From Acinetobacter lwoffii (GTDB lineage: Bacteria; Pseudomonadota; Gammaproteobacteria; Pseudomonadales; Moraxellaceae), in contig NZ_DCLL01000035.1 of the NCBI RefSeq assembly GCF_002321025.1, positions 1 through 64,000 on the forward strand: a stretch of 64,000 nucleotides of DNA, written 5' to 3'. Below the pieces are notes generated by a model. It made no database searches and was not told the origin of the DNA. It saw only the letters and a list, made by a program, of their open reading frames with translations. Below are positions 62,359 through 64,000 of the stretch, in pieces; position 1 is the stretch's first letter; each line of letters begins with the position of its first letter. Position numbers and translations under genes: made by a program.

Positions 62359-63741
62359 CTAGGGAGATGGTGTCGCCGTACTGGTCTGTGGAAATAAACG
62401 TTGCTCCAGTTGTGGCAACATCAATTCCATATTCTTACCGATGACCCATTGCGGTTCTGATGGCTCAAAACCTTGAGCTGATTCCCATTTTGCTACGGTA
62501 TCTGTGGCCTGTGCGAAAGCGCTTTGCAAGCTGCTATTTTCACGCATTGCTTCGTCAAAGAACGCACGACCAAAATAGGTATAATCCGCTTCATTCGAAC
62601 AGCCAAAAGACTGACGGTCGGCTGCCGAAGCCGTAATCACCAAGGTATTATCATTCTGTAAAGCTGAAGCAAAACTGCCTGAAAAACATGCCGAGATCAC
62701 AATCACGCGCCAGCGTATGCCTGATGCATCCAGTGTCTCACGCAACCATTTTGGATCGACTTGTGCCAGATCCAGCGGGGCATTTTCCATTTCAAATACA
62801 TTCGGCAAACCGTGAGAGGTCATATATAAAAACAACACATCACTTTCCCGGTTCATCTGCTGCCCCATACGGCGTAATGCCAGCTCCATACTGGTTTTGG
62901 AAGCAATCGGCATGGTGGTACGTGTCGCTGGATGATTGACCAAGGCAATCGATCGGCCAAAAGTACCAAAACGGGTATCAAACTGTTCTTTAATCCGCTC
63001 GACTTCAGAATGGAATACATCCTGATAGCTCGCTCCAGCCACTCCCATGAAATACCAGTGCGACTGTGCGAATTCACCATATTCGATATTTTCCAGCGCT
63101 TTGTTCAGCAGAGTTGGCTGGGCATAGAAAGCATCTTCGGCAAAACTCGGTGGAATTTCTTCGACTTTCCAGATCGGCTGATCTTTGACTGAAATCTGCC
63201 AGACCACCAGGGTAAACAAGGTCGCCAGCATAATCAGGGCACGTTCCCACCACGGCCATTTTAATTCACGTGAAATCACCCAGACCACTGCCAGACTTTG
63301 CCAGACAAATAGCATGACAAAGAGCGTTGGAATATAGTCGTAGAGGATATACGGCAGATAATCCAGATCACCCAGATACTGGATCAGGCACTGGAACAGC
63401 ATGATATGGGTATCTAACACCAGCCATAACAAGGCTGGCACTAGCATCAAGCGTGGATTATTGACCCGCTGCGACAAAAAAATACCGACAATCAGGGCAA
63501 TGAAAGGCCATAGCGCATAACTGATCAGGCCTTGAGAGTTAAAATCTCCCATACGGCCTGAACTGAGCCAGCTAAACAAACTGTTGGCGCAGCCACCCAA
63601 AATCCCCCAGAACACCAGTTGCATGATGGACGGACGGACCAGTTGTAAAGAACGCCTAGACCCCAGAAATAACCACATCCCGGCAATTTGGTTGCTCTTA
63701 AAATCGTGCCAAAAATTAATGGAGGGTTTAAAGTCGATCAT
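62359..63741 (-). CDS. Membrane-anchored C13 (legumain-like) cysteine peptidase
   Basis: 460 residues. About five to six hydrophobic helices (35-195) are followed by a C13/caspase-like domain. The catalytic dyad is clear: His310 in LYMTSHGLPN and Cys352 in VISACFSGSF. C13 peptidases cut after Asn or Asp in eukaryotes; bacterial members with an N-terminal membrane part exist, but their substrates are unknown. The catalytic domain comes after the last helix, probably facing the periplasm. It lies 43 nt before fghA. Confidence 0.83.
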   Translation of the reverse strand: MIDFKPSINFWHDFKSNQIAGMWLFLGSRRSLQLVRPSIMQLVFWGILGGCANSLFSWLSSGRMGDFNSQGLISYALWPFIALIVGIFLSQRVNNPRLMLVPALLWLVLDTHIMLFQCLIQYLGDLDYLPYILYDYIPTLFVMLFVWQSLAVVWVISRELKWPWWERALIMLATLFTLVVWQISVKDQPIWKVEEIPPSFAEDAFYAQPTLLNKALENIEYGEFAQSHWYFMGVAGASYQDVFHSEVERIKEQFDTRFGTFGRSIALVNHPATRTTMPIASKTSMELALRRMGQQMNRESDVLFLYMTSHGLPNVFEMENAPLDLAQVDPKWLRETLDASGIRWRVIVISACFSGSFASALQNDNTLVITASAADRQSFGCSNEADYTYFGRAFFDEAMRENSSLQSAFAQATDTVAKWESAQGFEPSEPQWVIGKNMELMLPQLEQRLFPQTSTATPSP

Positions 63742-63861
63742 AGGATTTCAAGGAGATGAGTGGCTCGCTAATGTGCTGAATAAGTTTATGCTTGATAAGC
63801 ATTTAATCAATGCTAATTTTAAATATATAACAAATCTTTGCTTAATAAAGAAGCCATTATC
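63742..63861. other. Intergenic gap before the final gene
   Basis: 120 bp, AT-rich; no gene or structure recognised. It should contain the promoter of the C13 peptidase gene. Confidence 0.3.
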
Positions 63862-64000
63862 CTATTCAGCTACAAGTTCATGCTGAAAATACGCATCAAA
63901 GCGACAAGCATCGCCTTGCCATTGATGATTTGGCTCTTTTCCAGCTAGAAATACCGCCAGACGCGGACGTTTGACCACAACACGTTTGCCAATTTTCTGC
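63862..64000 (-). CDS. C-terminal part of an unidentified protein
   Basis: The last 45 codons of a minus-strand gene that begins beyond the right edge. It ends FQHELVAE and contains VVVKRPRLAVFLAGK and HQWQGDACRFDAY. I do not recognise the family; there is no hydrophobic segment in the visible part. Confidence 0.55.
   Translation of the reverse strand, partial: QKIGKRVVVKRPRLAVFLAGKEPNHQWQGDACRFDAYFQHELVAE

Overview
The window looks like an Acinetobacter (Moraxellaceae) chromosome. This rests on the gene content and order (rpmF-yceD, scpA-scpB-rluB, ligA-zipA-smc-GntR, a compact paa catabolic cluster), AT-rich intergenic DNA and typical gammaproteobacterial Shine-Dalgarno sites. It is a genus-level judgement from reading; no search was run. 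I saw no rRNA, tRNA, CRISPR array, prophage or intact insertion sequence.

Layout. 1-6.1 kb holds housekeeping genes: rpmF (partial), yceD, epmC, yciO, two hypotheticals, scpA, scpB and rluB. 6.1-21.7 kb looks like one uptake island. A minus-strand operon encodes two periplasmic peptide-binding proteins, a secreted M3 peptidase, two Opp/Yej-type permeases and a double ATPase. Divergent from it lie a TonB-dependent outer-membrane receptor and then tonB-exbB-exbD-exbD. The 0.7-kb divergent gap carries two outward-facing sigma-54-like promoters with a perfect inverted repeat between them. 21.7-24.7 kb holds a bacterioferritin lacking the haem methionine, an SDR reductase and rlmF. 24.9-32.2 kb holds ligA, zipA, smc and a GntR/FCD regulator; ligA has its own promoter followed by a terminator-like hairpin just before its start codon. 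32.4-39.3 kb holds a TauE-type permease, birA, coaX, two RBBP9-like hydrolase paralogues (one without the nucleophile Ser), ffh, ypjD and a methyltransferase.

39.5-54.6 kb is the phenylacetate pathway: paaABCDEFGHJK with paaX and paaY on the minus strand, divergent paaZ, then an MFS transporter. PaaK makes phenylacetyl-CoA, PaaABC(D)E epoxidises it, PaaG isomerises it, PaaZ opens the ring and oxidises the aldehyde, and PaaJ, PaaF and PaaH carry out the beta-oxidation-like steps to acetyl-CoA and succinyl-CoA. The same GATAC-N27-GTATC element lies upstream of paaA and of the MFS gene, with a degenerate copy before paaZ. This suggests one PaaX regulon that includes the transporter.

54.7-64 kb holds dusC, a NERD protein, ogt, gdx under a guanidine-II (mini-ykkC) riboswitch, rpe, DUF2218, an M48 peptidase, a YjgN/DUF898 protein, S-formylglutathione hydrolase, a membrane C13 peptidase and the end of an unidentified gene. 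Between gdx and rpe are six 12-bp direct repeats that look like a packed array of DnaA boxes. With the sigma-54 island and the PaaX elements, it is among the least expected signals here.
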